DNA of 64,000 nucleotides from JABILX01 sp041648305 (GCA_041648305.1 JBAZPI010000001.1:62001-126000), one strand, 5' to 3'. Counted from the first letter of the stretch, positions 50,918-59,940 are shown. Made by a program: numbers and translations. The notes: generated by a model from the sequence alone, not told the origin.

Positions 50918-51650
50918 CGCTGACATCAAAGCTGTTGGACAGATTGAACTTTCTTTGTTTACTCGAAGCTGAAAGAGTGAATATCAAAACCTCGTAACGA
51001 CCAATTTCATTAAACTTAATCACGAAATCAAACTTTTTTCCCTCGTCAATGTTGTGAACCCCCTCAGTTATTTTTCCGGAAATCCCCGGAAGCCTTATCT
51101 CATAATAGATTTCCTTCACCGGCTCTATGGCGAACCCCTTCAATCGGAGCCCTCTTTTTAAGCTGATATTCTTTCTGACTTTCTTGGTAAACCGCAGAAT
51201 CCTTTTGGCAAAATTTTGAGTGAAATAATAAACTCCTTCATCCGATTTTATAACCCCTATCCCCACACAATTATACGAGGTATTTAAAATATTGGCCCGA
51301 TGTCCTGGACTTCTCATTAGCCCCTCCTCAGCCTCTTTTACGGGCTCGGGATAACCACCAATTTTCGCCAGATTCTCACCGGACACACTATCCGTTATAC
51401 GCGCAGTTTTGAGCCTGTCGGCGGGAGATTGCCCCCTGAAATTAACGTGTTCAAAATAATCTTTCTTCGCCATGTCCTTGCTATGTTTACGCGCCACATC
51501 TCTCAAATCATTCTGCATAAAAAGCTTGGACAGCCTAAAATCTTTTCTGTCCCTATTTAAATATATCAACATCTGCCATTCTTTCCTCACTAAAGAATTA
51601 GGCACAAAAACAACCAAGAAAACATATTTGACCCACTGCCAGAAAAACAT
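50892..51650 (-). CDS. CAP (SCP/PR1) domain protein
   Basis: 252 aa. A short hydrophobic N-terminus (about 2-17) may anchor or export it. The CAP domain (about 25-150) shows the conserved pocket residues in DYFEHVNFRGQSPADRL, SGENLAKIGG, EEGLMRSPGHRANIL and GIGVI. The C-terminal 100 residues look like a beta domain with many Lys. Bacterial CAP proteins are secreted and of largely unknown activity. It lies 4 nt after ribD on the same strand, probably at the end of that operon by position only. Confidence 0.85.
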   Translation of the reverse strand: MFFWQWVKYVFLVVFVPNSLVRKEWQMLIYLNRDRKDFRLSKLFMQNDLRDVARKHSKDMAKKDYFEHVNFRGQSPADRLKTARITDSVSGENLAKIGGYPEPVKEAEEGLMRSPGHRANILNTSYNCVGIGVIKSDEGVYYFTQNFAKRILRFTKKVRKNISLKRGLRLKGFAIEPVKEIYYEIRLPGISGKITEGVHNIDEGKKFDFVIKFNEIGRYEVLIFTLSASSKQRKFNLSNSFDVSVRRWWFWC

Positions 51651-51654
51651 AGAC

Positions 51655-52734
51655 TTAATACTGATTTATAATTCCATGCACCAGTATATCATCTTTTAAC
51701 ATCTTTACCTCAATCTTTTTAAGCTTTAAAGATTTTTTCAAATCTGCGGCGCCGGTTCCTCCAACAACGCTTACAGCGCCTCTTCCGCCAATAATTTCAG
51801 GAGAAATATAGAAATAAACATCATCAACCAATTTCTCATCAACAAAAGACCCGTTAACCTCGCCGCCACCCTCAACGAAAACAGACTGAACGCCAAATTC
51901 CTTATACAAATATTTCAACAAAGCCTTTATGTTGACTCTCTTCTTCCCAAACTTTTCCACTTTGATATTCGCTTTCTTAAACTTTTCAAAATTCTTCTTA
52001 TCCGCCGCCGCCGTAGTTGCAACAAGAACATCACTATCCCTAAAAACACGAGAGGAAACTTTGACTTTCAGCAAACCATCCACAACAACTCGGAGCAATC
52101 GTCCTTTTTCACAACTTAAGATAGGATTGTCGATCACCACGGTATTTGCCCCAACAACGATAGCATCATAGTCGTCCCTGAGCTTTTTCCCATGACCCCT
52201 GGACAGTTCGTTGGTTATCCATTCAGATTTTCCGCCCCGCGTAGCAATCTTCCCATCCAGGCTGATCCCGGCCTTCAACGTAACGAACGGCAGTCCACAC
52301 TTGGAAACCTTCAAAAAAGGTTGATTTAACATGCGAGCTTCTTCTTCCAGAACTCCAACGACCACATCGACACCATTTTTCCTCAAAAAATTCACGCCCC
52401 TCAAATTGACCTTTTTAGACGGATCGTTGTGGGCGATCACAACTTTGCCAATGCCAAATCTGACAATCTCCTCAGTGCAAGGCCCCGTTTTGCCATAATG
52501 ACAACAAGGCTCAAGCGTAGTGTATAGCGTCGCCCCTTTTAACGAATTTTTCTTCTTCAAAGCATCCTTCATAGCCACAATTTCCGCGTGATCATCTCCA
52601 GCCTTCCTATGATACCCGGAGCCGATTATTTTTCCTCCTTTAACAATAACAGCCCCAACGCACGGATTCGGATTAGTGTATCCCTGTCCTTTTTTAGCAA
52701 GCTCAATAGCTCGCTTCATGAAAACCTGATCCAT
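51655..52734 (-). CDS. ribD: Riboflavin deaminase/reductase
   Basis: Two-domain enzyme of riboflavin synthesis. Residues 1-145: pyrimidine deaminase with zinc motifs DDHAEIVAMKDAL and TTLEPCCHYGKTGPCTEEIV. Residues 146-359: NADPH-dependent reductase (FVTLKAGISLDGKIAT, SVFVEGGGEVNGSF). 359 aa is the normal length. Its start directly abuts the stop of ribBA. ribE and ribH are not in the window, so only the first part of the pathway is visible. Confidence 0.96.
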   Translation of the reverse strand: MDQVFMKRAIELAKKGQGYTNPNPCVGAVIVKGGKIIGSGYHRKAGDDHAEIVAMKDALKKKNSLKGATLYTTLEPCCHYGKTGPCTEEIVRFGIGKVVIAHNDPSKKVNLRGVNFLRKNGVDVVVGVLEEEARMLNQPFLKVSKCGLPFVTLKAGISLDGKIATRGGKSEWITNELSRGHGKKLRDDYDAIVVGANTVVIDNPILSCEKGRLLRVVVDGLLKVKVSSRVFRDSDVLVATTAAADKKNFEKFKKANIKVEKFGKKRVNIKALLKYLYKEFGVQSVFVEGGGEVNGSFVDEKLVDDVYFYISPEIIGGRGAVSVVGGTGAADLKKSLKLKKIEVKMLKDDILVHGIINQY

Positions 52735-53922
52735 TTAAACCTTTTTTAAAATATGTCCCATCTTCAGTTTTTTTGTTTTTAAATATTTGTGATTTCTGCG
52801 GTTCGGTTCGATCTCGATAGGAATTCGTTTCACGATTTTAAGACCATGTCCTTCCAACCCAATAACCTTAGAAGGATTATTAGTCATTAATTCGATAGTT
52901 GTGAGTCCCAATTTAGACAATATTTGGGCTCCTATACCGTACTCACGCAGATCTCCCTTGAATCCCAATTTCTCATTCGCGGAAACGGTATCGTACCCTT
53001 CATCCTGCAAATTATAACACTTCAGTTTGTTAATCAGCCCTATTCCGCGCCCCTCTTGTCTCATATACAAAACAACCCCCTCGCCACGTTTCGAAATGAG
53101 TTTTAAAGCAGAATCAAGTTGTTTCCCACAATCACACCTCAAAGATTTGAAAATATCACTAGTTAAGCATTCACTATGAACCCTGACCAACACGTTTTTT
53201 TTGCCTTTGACCTCTCCCTTGACTATCGCAATATGCTCTTTGCCGTCCACCAAACTCTTGTAAATAACAATTTTAAACTCGCCATACTCCGTGGGAAGAC
53301 TTGCCTCGGCGCTTTTCTCAACCAAAGTTTCACACGCCCTTCTATACTCAATAATATCTTTAATGGCTATTATTTTTAATTTGTGTTTTTTCGCAAAATT
53401 TAAAAGATCTTCCCCCCTAGCCATTTCACCATCGTCACGAGAAATCTCGCAAATAACGCCGATAGGGGACAATCCCGCCAATTTCATTAAATCAACGGCA
53501 GCCTCAGTATGCCCGGCACGCACCAAAACACCACCTTCCCTAGCGATCAAAGGGAAAACATGCCCGGGTCTGGCAAAATCCTCGGATCTAGATTTTTTAT
53601 TCACGATTGCTTTAATCGTTTTAGCCCTATCTGAAGCAGAAATTCCAGTAGTAGTACCTTTCCGATAATCAACAGAAACAGTAAAATTACACCCATGAGA
53701 TTCCTCCGGCTGGTCAACCATAGGAGAAAAACTCAATTGAGAAGCCCTTTCCCTAGTAAATGGAACACAAATCAACCCTCGCCCCTCTTTCGCCATAAAA
53801 TTTATCGACTCATTCGTAACTTTCTCCGCAGCCATGACCAAATCACCCTCGTTTTCGCGATCGGCCTCGTCAACCACAATAACCATCTTCCCTTTCTCAA
53901 GGTCAGACAATACCTCTTTCAT
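52735..53922 (-). CDS. ribBA: Bifunctional DHBP synthase / GTP cyclohydrolase II
   Basis: 395 aa, feeding both branches of riboflavin synthesis. The N-terminal half is DHBP synthase (VDEADRENEGDLVMAAEK, then RAGHTEAAVDLMKLAG). The C-terminal half is GTP cyclohydrolase II with the zinc site (HSECLTSDIFKSLRCDCG) and RQEGRGIGLINKLKCYNLQ. Its ATG overlaps the tsf stop (ATGA-type overlap at 53919-53922), so translation is coupled to elongation factor Ts. No FMN riboswitch is visible; the whole gene start lies within tsf. Confidence 0.97.
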   Translation of the reverse strand: MKEVLSDLEKGKMVIVVDEADRENEGDLVMAAEKVTNESINFMAKEGRGLICVPFTRERASQLSFSPMVDQPEESHGCNFTVSVDYRKGTTTGISASDRAKTIKAIVNKKSRSEDFARPGHVFPLIAREGGVLVRAGHTEAAVDLMKLAGLSPIGVICEISRDDGEMARGEDLLNFAKKHKLKIIAIKDIIEYRRACETLVEKSAEASLPTEYGEFKIVIYKSLVDGKEHIAIVKGEVKGKKNVLVRVHSECLTSDIFKSLRCDCGKQLDSALKLISKRGEGVVLYMRQEGRGIGLINKLKCYNLQDEGYDTVSANEKLGFKGDLREYGIGAQILSKLGLTTIELMTNNPSKVIGLEGHGLKIVKRIPIEIEPNRRNHKYLKTKKLKMGHILKKV

Positions 53923-54692
53923 ATAGCCAATCTGTAAAAGCTCTCTAATTTAGCGGAAGCCTCAGTCAACAATTGTTCAATCGTCTTCTCAGGGTTTTTC
54001 ACGAACACCTGTTTCAAAAGCGCATTTTCCTCTCTATATTTCTTTTCTTTACCGATCATAATCTTCCCAATAATTTCAGCAGGTTTTTTCTCCTGAGCCA
54101 ATTGATCCTTCCAAATTTCTTTCTCTCTATCAACTAATTCCTGAGAAACTTCGTCAGGAGAAATACAAGCCGGATTCGTAGCCGCAACATGCATAGCAAT
54201 GTCTTTGGCCAACTCTTGAGATCCACCTTTCAAAGCAACGATAGTTCCAATTTTCTTATTAGAATGAACATAAAATCCCAAAACATCTCCTTCAACAACC
54301 TTCATTCCCCCGATTTGAACATTCTCACCCGTCTTTAATCTAACATCTTTCACTTCCTTCAATTCAGTATCGCCCTCAGAGATCTCACCCTTTAGTAACT
54401 TCTCAGCCAAAGAATCAACCAAAGCAATAAAATCATCTCCCCTTGAAACAAAATCAGTTTCACAAGCAAGTTTCACTATAGCCGCCTTTTTCCCACTCGT
54501 TTCAATAGAAACAACTCCTTGATGAGTAGCCCTGACAGACCTGTCTATAGCCTTTGCTTCACCTTTTTTGCGAAGAATATCGATAGCATTCTCCAAATTC
54601 CCTGTAGCCTCCTCTAAAGCTTTCTTACAAGCCATCATTGAAACACCGGTCATCTCTCTCAATTCTTTGATTTGATCCAAGGTAACTGCCAT
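53919..54692 (-). CDS. tsf: Translation elongation factor Ts
   Basis: Nucleotide-exchange factor for EF-Tu. 257 aa, slightly short but normal for compact genomes. The N-terminal UBA-like domain has MTGVSMMACKKALEEATGNLENAIDILRKK in its expected place, and the core has KLACETDFVSRGDDF. It follows rpsB by 16 nt in the classical rpsB-tsf order. Downstream it overlaps ribBA. Confidence 0.97.
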   Translation of the reverse strand: MAVTLDQIKELREMTGVSMMACKKALEEATGNLENAIDILRKKGEAKAIDRSVRATHQGVVSIETSGKKAAIVKLACETDFVSRGDDFIALVDSLAEKLLKGEISEGDTELKEVKDVRLKTGENVQIGGMKVVEGDVLGFYVHSNKKIGTIVALKGGSQELAKDIAMHVAATNPACISPDEVSQELVDREKEIWKDQLAQEKKPAEIIGKIMIGKEKKYREENALLKQVFVKNPEKTIEQLLTEASAKLESFYRLAI

Positions 54693-54708
54693 GACTAAAT
54701 TTGTTAAA

Positions 54709-55389
54709 TTATTTTTTTGTTTTCTTGATCACTTCCGCGACTTTCCCTACCAAGTAGTTGATTGACCTTACAGCATCATCATTACCTGGAATCGGATAAG
54801 CAACCCTTTCAGGATTTGCATTTGAGTCAACAATCGCAACAACAGGAATTTTGGATCTGAAAGCCTCTTCAACAACAATTTTATCTTTTACAACGTCCAC
54901 AACGAAAATCACATCAGGTTTTCTCGTTAATTCCTGAACTCCGCCCAACGAAGCCTCCAATTTCTCAATTTGCTTCTTCAACTTCGAAGCTTCTTTCTTG
55001 GTATACTTATCAAACTCGCCGGTCTCTTGTTGTTCCTTTAGGTCTTTCAAATATTTAATCCTCTTCTTAATAGTAGGAAAGTTCGTAATAAAACCGGGAA
55101 TCCATCGAGTAACAACATAAGGCATACCACATTCCTTCGCGGTCTTTTCAACCAAATGAATCGCCTGAGGTTTAGTGCTTACGAAAAGAATCAATTTTCC
55201 CTCAGCCACAGCCTTCGCGAGAAAATCAACAGCCTTTCCCAGCATTTCAACGGTCTTTTCCAGATTAAAAATGTGAATACCGTTCTTTTCACCACACAAA
55301 TACTTCCTCATGCGAGGATCCCACTTGTGGGTTCTGTGACCATAATGCACCGCATTTGCCACCATTTCTTGATAAATCTTGTCTGACAT
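54709..55389 (-). CDS. rpsB: 30S ribosomal protein S2
   Basis: 226 aa. Conserved S2 blocks include HYGHRTHKWDPRMRKYLCG, GIHIFNLEKTVEML, RWIPGFITNFPTIKKRI and the C-terminal PVVAIVDSNANPERVAYPIPGNDDA. First gene of rpsB-tsf-ribBA-ribD-CAP on the minus strand. A TATAGA hexamer lies 5 nt before the ATG, and no typical leader is seen. Confidence 0.98.
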   Translation of the reverse strand: MSDKIYQEMVANAVHYGHRTHKWDPRMRKYLCGEKNGIHIFNLEKTVEMLGKAVDFLAKAVAEGKLILFVSTKPQAIHLVEKTAKECGMPYVVTRWIPGFITNFPTIKKRIKYLKDLKEQQETGEFDKYTKKEASKLKKQIEKLEASLGGVQELTRKPDVIFVVDVVKDKIVVEEAFRSKIPVVAIVDSNANPERVAYPIPGNDDAVRSINYLVGKVAEVIKKTKK

Positions 55390-55473
55390 AATTATCTATA
55401 ATTATCTTATTTGCTTGAATTAAATAATTTGCCTAGGTAATCTATTAAAAAAGCTGATAAATATCAAGCAAAA

Positions 55474-55716
55474 ATGTGCCAAGAAGTAAAAAAAATAAGA
55501 AAAGGGATCGACAAAATCGATAAAAAACTTAAAGAATTCTTAGGGAAAAGGGAAGAATTGGTGAAAGAAATCGGAAAATTAAAGAAGAAATACAACCTCG
55601 AAATCAAGGATAAAAACAGAGAAAAGGAGATATTATCCGACATCAAAAGTCCATTTGTTAAAAAAGTCTTCAAAAAAATAATCGAAAGCTCAAAGTCCCT
55701 CCAATCAAGGCTTTGA
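55474..55716 (+). CDS. Chorismate mutase, AroQ class, minimal
   Basis: 80 aa. The pattern of the small all-helical AroQ mutase is clear: IRKGIDKIDKKLKEFLGKRE (first catalytic Arg and the Arg of helix 1), VKEIGKLKKKYNL (Lys39-type), then DKNREKEIL and VKKVFKKIIESSKSLQ (final Gln). It converts chorismate to prephenate for Phe/Tyr synthesis. No other shikimate gene is in the window. Divergent from rpsB and 31 nt before the RsbW-like gene. Confidence 0.85.
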   Translation: MCQEVKKIRKGIDKIDKKLKEFLGKREELVKEIGKLKKKYNLEIKDKNREKEILSDIKSPFVKKVFKKIIESSKSLQSRL

Positions 55717-55735
55717 CTCCCAGAACCAAATCTGA

Positions 55736-55741
55736 TATAAT
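55736..55741 (+). promoter_or_regulatory. -10 element of the RsbW-like gene
   Basis: TATAAT ends 6 nt before the ATG at 55748 with no Shine-Dalgarno between; it fits leaderless transcription separate from the chorismate mutase gene. Confidence 0.5.
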
Positions 55742-55747
55742 ATAACA

Positions 55748-56254
55748 ATGGAAAAACCAACAAAAATAACAATAACGCTCCCGACCAACGCGTATTTTAT
55801 ATCCGGAATTAGGGATTTTACGTTAGCGCTCATTCGCAATACGACAAATTTTGCCGAGAAATGGGCTTACAGGATGCAATCGGTCGTTGATGAACTTTGC
55901 AACAACGCGATTGAATTCGGATCGGCGCAAGATTCAGAAATAAAAGTAACCTTTGAACACAAAGAAGATGAGTATATTGAAATAACCGTGGAAGACACCG
56001 GCACCGGTAAAGTAAAAGTCAAAGCAGCCGATATGCAAGAGATCATAGAAGAAAGAACAAAGGACGGATATAAATTCACGGAGCTAAGAGGCAGAGGATT
56101 GGCAAAAATAGTTAAAGAATGGACTGACGAACTTGAATTTTCAGATAAAGAAGGAGGCGGATTAATCATAAGAACCAGGAAATATTTAAAAGACCCAAGA
56201 TATAAATCCGGTCTCCCTGAATCGACAGCCACCCATCTGGTCTTGGAGGTTTAA
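55748..56254 (+). CDS. RsbW-like anti-sigma-factor Ser/Thr kinase
   Basis: 168 aa, a GHKL ATPase fold. The N box is VVDELCNNAIEFGS, the G1 box is EDTGTGK and the lid motif is LRGRGLAKIVKEW. It should phosphorylate a STAS partner and bind a regulated target. It starts a three-gene set with a STAS protein (18-nt gap) and a PrsW-like protease (16-nt gap). The classic target of such kinases is a SigB-type factor, none of which is in the window. Confidence 0.92.
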   Translation: MEKPTKITITLPTNAYFISGIRDFTLALIRNTTNFAEKWAYRMQSVVDELCNNAIEFGSAQDSEIKVTFEHKEDEYIEITVEDTGTGKVKVKAADMQEIIEERTKDGYKFTELRGRGLAKIVKEWTDELEFSDKEGGGLIIRTRKYLKDPRYKSGLPESTATHLVLEV

Positions 56255-56272
56255 ACTTAACATTAAATAACC

Positions 56273-56773
56273 ATGGCAGAAGCAAACATAGTAGTAGAGG
56301 AACTCCCTTCAAAGGAACCCAATTCAAAAGCTGTACTTTTGACAGTTTCGGGGCAGTTAGATGAAAGCAACGTAGATGATAAAGCAAAGGAAGTATACAA
56401 GGTATTTGAAGATAATCCTGGAAAATTAAGTTTAATTTTTGATTTTGCGGGACTTGAGTACATGAACAGTAAGTCCATTGGTTATTTAACAGATTGGTAT
56501 GGAAAGATTAAAGAAAAAGGAGGAGAACTGATTATCGCAAGAACGAAACCAAATATAACCGATATTCTTCAAGTGGTCGGACTCACTCAGCTCATCAAGA
56601 CATACGAATCGCTGGACGAAGCAAAGCAGGCCCTATCCACTGCGGCTTCCACCGCGGCTTCAGCCGCAGCACCTGCACCGACACCTGCTACCACGGCCAC
56701 AACCCCCGCCACCGCAGCAACTCCAGCAGAGACACCTAAAACAAACGACGAGACTTACCAAATAAATCAATAG
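56273..56773 (+). CDS. STAS-domain protein with low-complexity tail
   Basis: 166 aa. Residues 1-115 form a STAS domain with the phospho-Ser site in YMNSKSIGYLTDWY. The C-terminal 50 residues are almost only Ala, Thr and Pro, ending NDETYQINQ. It is a likely substrate of the RsbW-like kinase encoded upstream. It is more distant from the 45705 STAS protein than a recent duplicate would be. The Ala/Thr/Pro tail is disordered and may tether it to another partner. Confidence 0.88.
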   Translation: MAEANIVVEELPSKEPNSKAVLLTVSGQLDESNVDDKAKEVYKVFEDNPGKLSLIFDFAGLEYMNSKSIGYLTDWYGKIKEKGGELIIARTKPNITDILQVVGLTQLIKTYESLDEAKQALSTAASTAASAAAPAPTPATTATTPATAATPAETPKTNDETYQINQ

Positions 56774-56789
56774 TCAAAGTGAAAAAGAG

Positions 56790-57872
56790 ATGCTCAACAA
56801 CACAATTTTCATACTTGCGGTCTCAACAATAATTGCAGCCATACCGGCTGCAGTCTGGGCATATCTCTTTTTGAAGGAATCTGCCATTTCAAAATTATAC
56901 CTCATCATACTTTTCATATTGGGAATGTGTGCGGCCCCGGCTCTTTTGGGGATTCAATACGTATGGGAAATTTATCCGACATTCGATCTGGAAATGTTAA
57001 TTCAAGACAAAATCACACAAATAAGCCTGATGTACGCAGCCACGTTCACATTATTTGGAGCGATGGAAGAAATCATAAAACACGTCGCGGTCCGAGTGAT
57101 AGATAAAAAAACAGTAGCAATCAAGACAATCAACCACGCGTTAAGACTAAGTATCCTGGCCGGACTCGGGTTCGCATTCGCAGAAAATATTTATTATCTT
57201 CAGCAATTATGGGGAGAACTATCGGTAGGGGAAATGGCAGGAGTATTTGTATTTAGATCGGTATTCACGATGTGCGCCCACATGATATTCTCAGGAATTT
57301 TTGGCTACTACTTCGGTATTTCGAAATTCTCAGTAGACATAACAAAACAGCAACGCGTAGCAGGGAAGGCAGATTTATCCACGAGGATCCTCTCAAAACT
57401 TTTTAATATCCCAATCCCAAAAGCACATAGAGAGAAAATGATTTTGAAAGGACTTTTGATCGCATTATTTATGCATGCGACATACAACTTCCTTCTGCAA
57501 TACAACGTAATGATCCCGGTGATATTATTTGTAGTCCTCGGCTACTTATTCTTAAGATATTTGCTTAAGAGAAAGGCTGGCCACCTGGTTCTTCTCACCG
57601 ATGTCTCAGTAAAACAGAAGTCAATGTTAGCAAAGAAGGATGAAGAAGTGGTCCTCGAACTTATCGGGTTGTGGTTCGACGACAAAAGGTACAAAGATGT
57701 TGTTCATGTTTGCGAAAGACTTCTTGAGCGCGACCCGGACAACAATGTCGTAAAACTTTTCAAAGAAAAAGCCTTGGACAAAATGGAAGATAAAGAAATG
57801 TACAAAAAAATATCGGACAAACTTCCGGCAAATGACAAAAGCGTCATAACGAAATATCTGCCAAAATCTTAA
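56790..57872 (+). CDS. PrsW-like intramembrane metalloprotease
   Basis: 360 aa. About eight membrane helices span residues 5-265, followed by a soluble helical tail (about 275-360) with a TPR-like pair. PrsW-family active-site motifs are visible: GAMEEIIKHVAV (EExxK), GFAFAENIYYL (ExxxN-type) and FTMCAHMIFSGIFGYYFG with a later MHATYN His. In Bacillus PrsW cuts an anti-sigma factor. Here it is cotranscribed with an RsbW-like kinase and STAS protein, so a role in releasing a membrane-held regulator is plausible. Confidence 0.88.
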   Translation: MLNNTIFILAVSTIIAAIPAAVWAYLFLKESAISKLYLIILFILGMCAAPALLGIQYVWEIYPTFDLEMLIQDKITQISLMYAATFTLFGAMEEIIKHVAVRVIDKKTVAIKTINHALRLSILAGLGFAFAENIYYLQQLWGELSVGEMAGVFVFRSVFTMCAHMIFSGIFGYYFGISKFSVDITKQQRVAGKADLSTRILSKLFNIPIPKAHREKMILKGLLIALFMHATYNFLLQYNVMIPVILFVVLGYLFLRYLLKRKAGHLVLLTDVSVKQKSMLAKKDEEVVLELIGLWFDDKRYKDVVHVCERLLERDPDNNVVKLFKEKALDKMEDKEMYKKISDKLPANDKSVITKYLPKS

Positions 57873-57910
57873 ATATTTACTTCCAGTAAGAAAACAAATA
57901 CACTAGGAGC

Positions 57911-59029
57911 ATGCTAAAAAAAGCAAAAGTTGCTCTCGTTTTCGATTGGATGACAAACATGGGTGGTGCGGAAAAAGTGAATTTAAAACTGCACCAGATG
58001 TTTCCCACCGCTCCAATTTTCACCTCAATATACAACTCGGAAAGAACACAGGGCTTCGAAAAAGCAGACATAAGAACATCGTTCATCCAAAAACTTCCAA
58101 AAGCCAAAGAGAAGCATCAATGGTACCTGAGTTTTATGCCATACGCATATGAGCTTTTCGATTTAAGTTCATACGACATCGTAATTTCAAGCTCACACTC
58201 TTGCGCGAAAGGAGTCATAACGAAACCTGAAACTCTGCACATCTGTTATTGTCACACACCCATGCGATACGTATGGGATGATTGGCACTCATATATCAAG
58301 GAATACAAAATGAATTCTCTCATAAAATACTTTGCAAAGCACCGCCTCCACAAACTGAGAATTTGGGACAGGTTGTCGGCCGACAGAGTGGATTATTTTG
58401 TCGCAAACTCGAAAACAACACAGTCGAGAATTGAAAAATATTATAGACGACCCTCAACAGTTATAAACCCGATGATCGATATAAATAAATATGACATATC
58501 GGACAAAACAAAAGGATATTTCTTAGCAGTGGGTCGCCTGATCCCTTACAAGAAATTCGACCTCGTCGTAGAAACTTTCAATAATTTGGGACTTCCTCTC
58601 AAAATTGTGGGAACAGGGATAATGGAAGAAAGTTTAAGAAAAATAGCACACCCAAACATCGAATTTTTAGGATATGTACCGGACGAAGAATTAAGAGTAC
58701 TCTACAGCGAATGCGAAGCGTTAGTGTTCCCTCAACTGGAAGACTTCGGAATCATCCCATTGGAAGCAATGGCGAGCGGCAGACCGGTTATCGCGTACAA
58801 AAAAGGAGGAGCATTAGAGACTGTCGTAGAAGGCGAAACGGGAATATTTTTCACAAAACAGGACGAGATCCACCTTAAATCCGCAATAGAGAAATATCTT
58901 AAAGAAAAAAATAAATTCGACCCGGCAAAAATCAGGGAACACGCACTTAAATTTGACGAAGAAAACTTCGAAAGAACCTTCTCTAAATACCTTCAGACGA
59001 AGTGGGATAACTGGAAAGAAAACCTCTAA
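57911..59029 (+). CDS. Glycosyltransferase family 4 protein
   Basis: 372 aa with two Rossmann domains (GT-B). The N-terminus reads VFDWMTNMGGAEKVNLKL, usual for GT4. The C-terminal donor site shows YFLAVGRLIPYKKFDLVVE, LEDFGIIPLEAMASGRPVIAY and an E(x7)E pair. It probably transfers a sugar in surface polysaccharide synthesis; acceptor unknown. TACACT lies 6 nt before the ATG, and AGGAG is only 1 nt away, too close to work as a ribosome site. Confidence 0.92.
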   Translation: MLKKAKVALVFDWMTNMGGAEKVNLKLHQMFPTAPIFTSIYNSERTQGFEKADIRTSFIQKLPKAKEKHQWYLSFMPYAYELFDLSSYDIVISSSHSCAKGVITKPETLHICYCHTPMRYVWDDWHSYIKEYKMNSLIKYFAKHRLHKLRIWDRLSADRVDYFVANSKTTQSRIEKYYRRPSTVINPMIDINKYDISDKTKGYFLAVGRLIPYKKFDLVVETFNNLGLPLKIVGTGIMEESLRKIAHPNIEFLGYVPDEELRVLYSECEALVFPQLEDFGIIPLEAMASGRPVIAYKKGGALETVVEGETGIFFTKQDEIHLKSAIEKYLKEKNKFDPAKIREHALKFDEENFERTFSKYLQTKWDNWKENL

Positions 59030-59034
59030 GGAAC

Positions 59035-59940
59035 CTACCTCGTCGCAATCGAAATAACGACATTCACTATCGTCCAGGCCAAGATAGCGATTATAAATCC
59101 GACTATTCCATAAATGATCGCTCTCTTTCCTTTGTCCTTGTCATCAGCAAACGACCCAAAAAGATAAAAATACCCGCCGATAATAATCGCTCCAACCGCA
59201 ACCAAACCGGCAAGACTCAAAGCAAATTGGATGAAGTATTTGATATAAAACGGGATCATCCACAAATGAATGCGCCCGGTCTTGATAGCGCAACCAAGAA
59301 CATCCAACGGAGAAACTTTATTCGTAGGAACCTCCCCCTCATACTCCCCTTGGGCGCCAAAATCTATATCTCCTCCACCTATAAGTAAAATATCCTTGAG
59401 AATCCCCGGGTGTGAAGCCTCGTACAAAAACAATAGTTCACAGTCGGTCTCTATAAATTTCGTCGTTGGCAACACGGTGGATGGAGTCACATTCGGGTCA
59501 TAACAACTTTGAATTGTAGGATCGAACACTTCCGGAGCGGAACAGGCCTTGCAGGAATTGGATTCCGCGTCATATTCCTGCCCATTCTTCGCACAGTAGA
59601 CTTTCCCGGAAACACAACTATTCGCGTCCGAATCGTAAAACGAATTTTTTAAATAAGTACATTTTTCCTCAGCAGTCACACAGCTCTTATTCTTAATCTC
59701 AGGAGCATACTCCTCTCCTTGCTCTGCACAATATTCCGCCCAAGAAGTACACTCCCCGTCACCGGAAGAGAAATAATATTGAGGACAACTAGAAGGAGAC
59801 ATGTCACACTCATCTCCGACAATATTTCCACCTGCCTTCGCGCAATCGATAGCCCATTGCGGAGTCTCAGCAAAAGCAACCCCAGGAAACCCCAAAGCGC
59901 AAAACAAACCCAACAACAAACCTGAAATAATCCTTTTCAT
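59035..59940 (-). CDS. Secreted Cys-rich protein with VirB2/TrbC-like C-terminus
   Basis: 301 aa. Signal peptide 1-24 (ends AFAET). Residues 30-155 hold 16-17 Cys in spaced pairs (CDMSPSSCPQYYF, CAKNGQEYDAESNSCKACS), likely disulfide-linked outside. The C-terminal 90 residues contain two or three membrane helices with the spacing of type IV secretion pilin-like proteins (YFIQFALSLAGLVAVGAIIIGGYFYLFG, loop DDKDKGKRAIIYGIVGFIIAI as two segments). It may be part of a pilus or conjugation channel with the ATPase at 26072. TAGAAT (59947-59952) is 6 nt before the ATG. Confidence 0.82.
   Translation of the reverse strand: MKRIISGLLLGLFCALGFPGVAFAETPQWAIDCAKAGGNIVGDECDMSPSSCPQYYFSSGDGECTSWAEYCAEQGEEYAPEIKNKSCVTAEEKCTYLKNSFYDSDANSCVSGKVYCAKNGQEYDAESNSCKACSAPEVFDPTIQSCYDPNVTPSTVLPTTKFIETDCELLFLYEASHPGILKDILLIGGGDIDFGAQGEYEGEVPTNKVSPLDVLGCAIKTGRIHLWMIPFYIKYFIQFALSLAGLVAVGAIIIGGYFYLFGSFADDKDKGKRAIIYGIVGFIIAILAWTIVNVVISIATR

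Noticed and set aside
53919..53960. FMN riboswitch before ribBA
   Set aside because: There is no intergenic space: ribBA starts inside the tsf stop codon.
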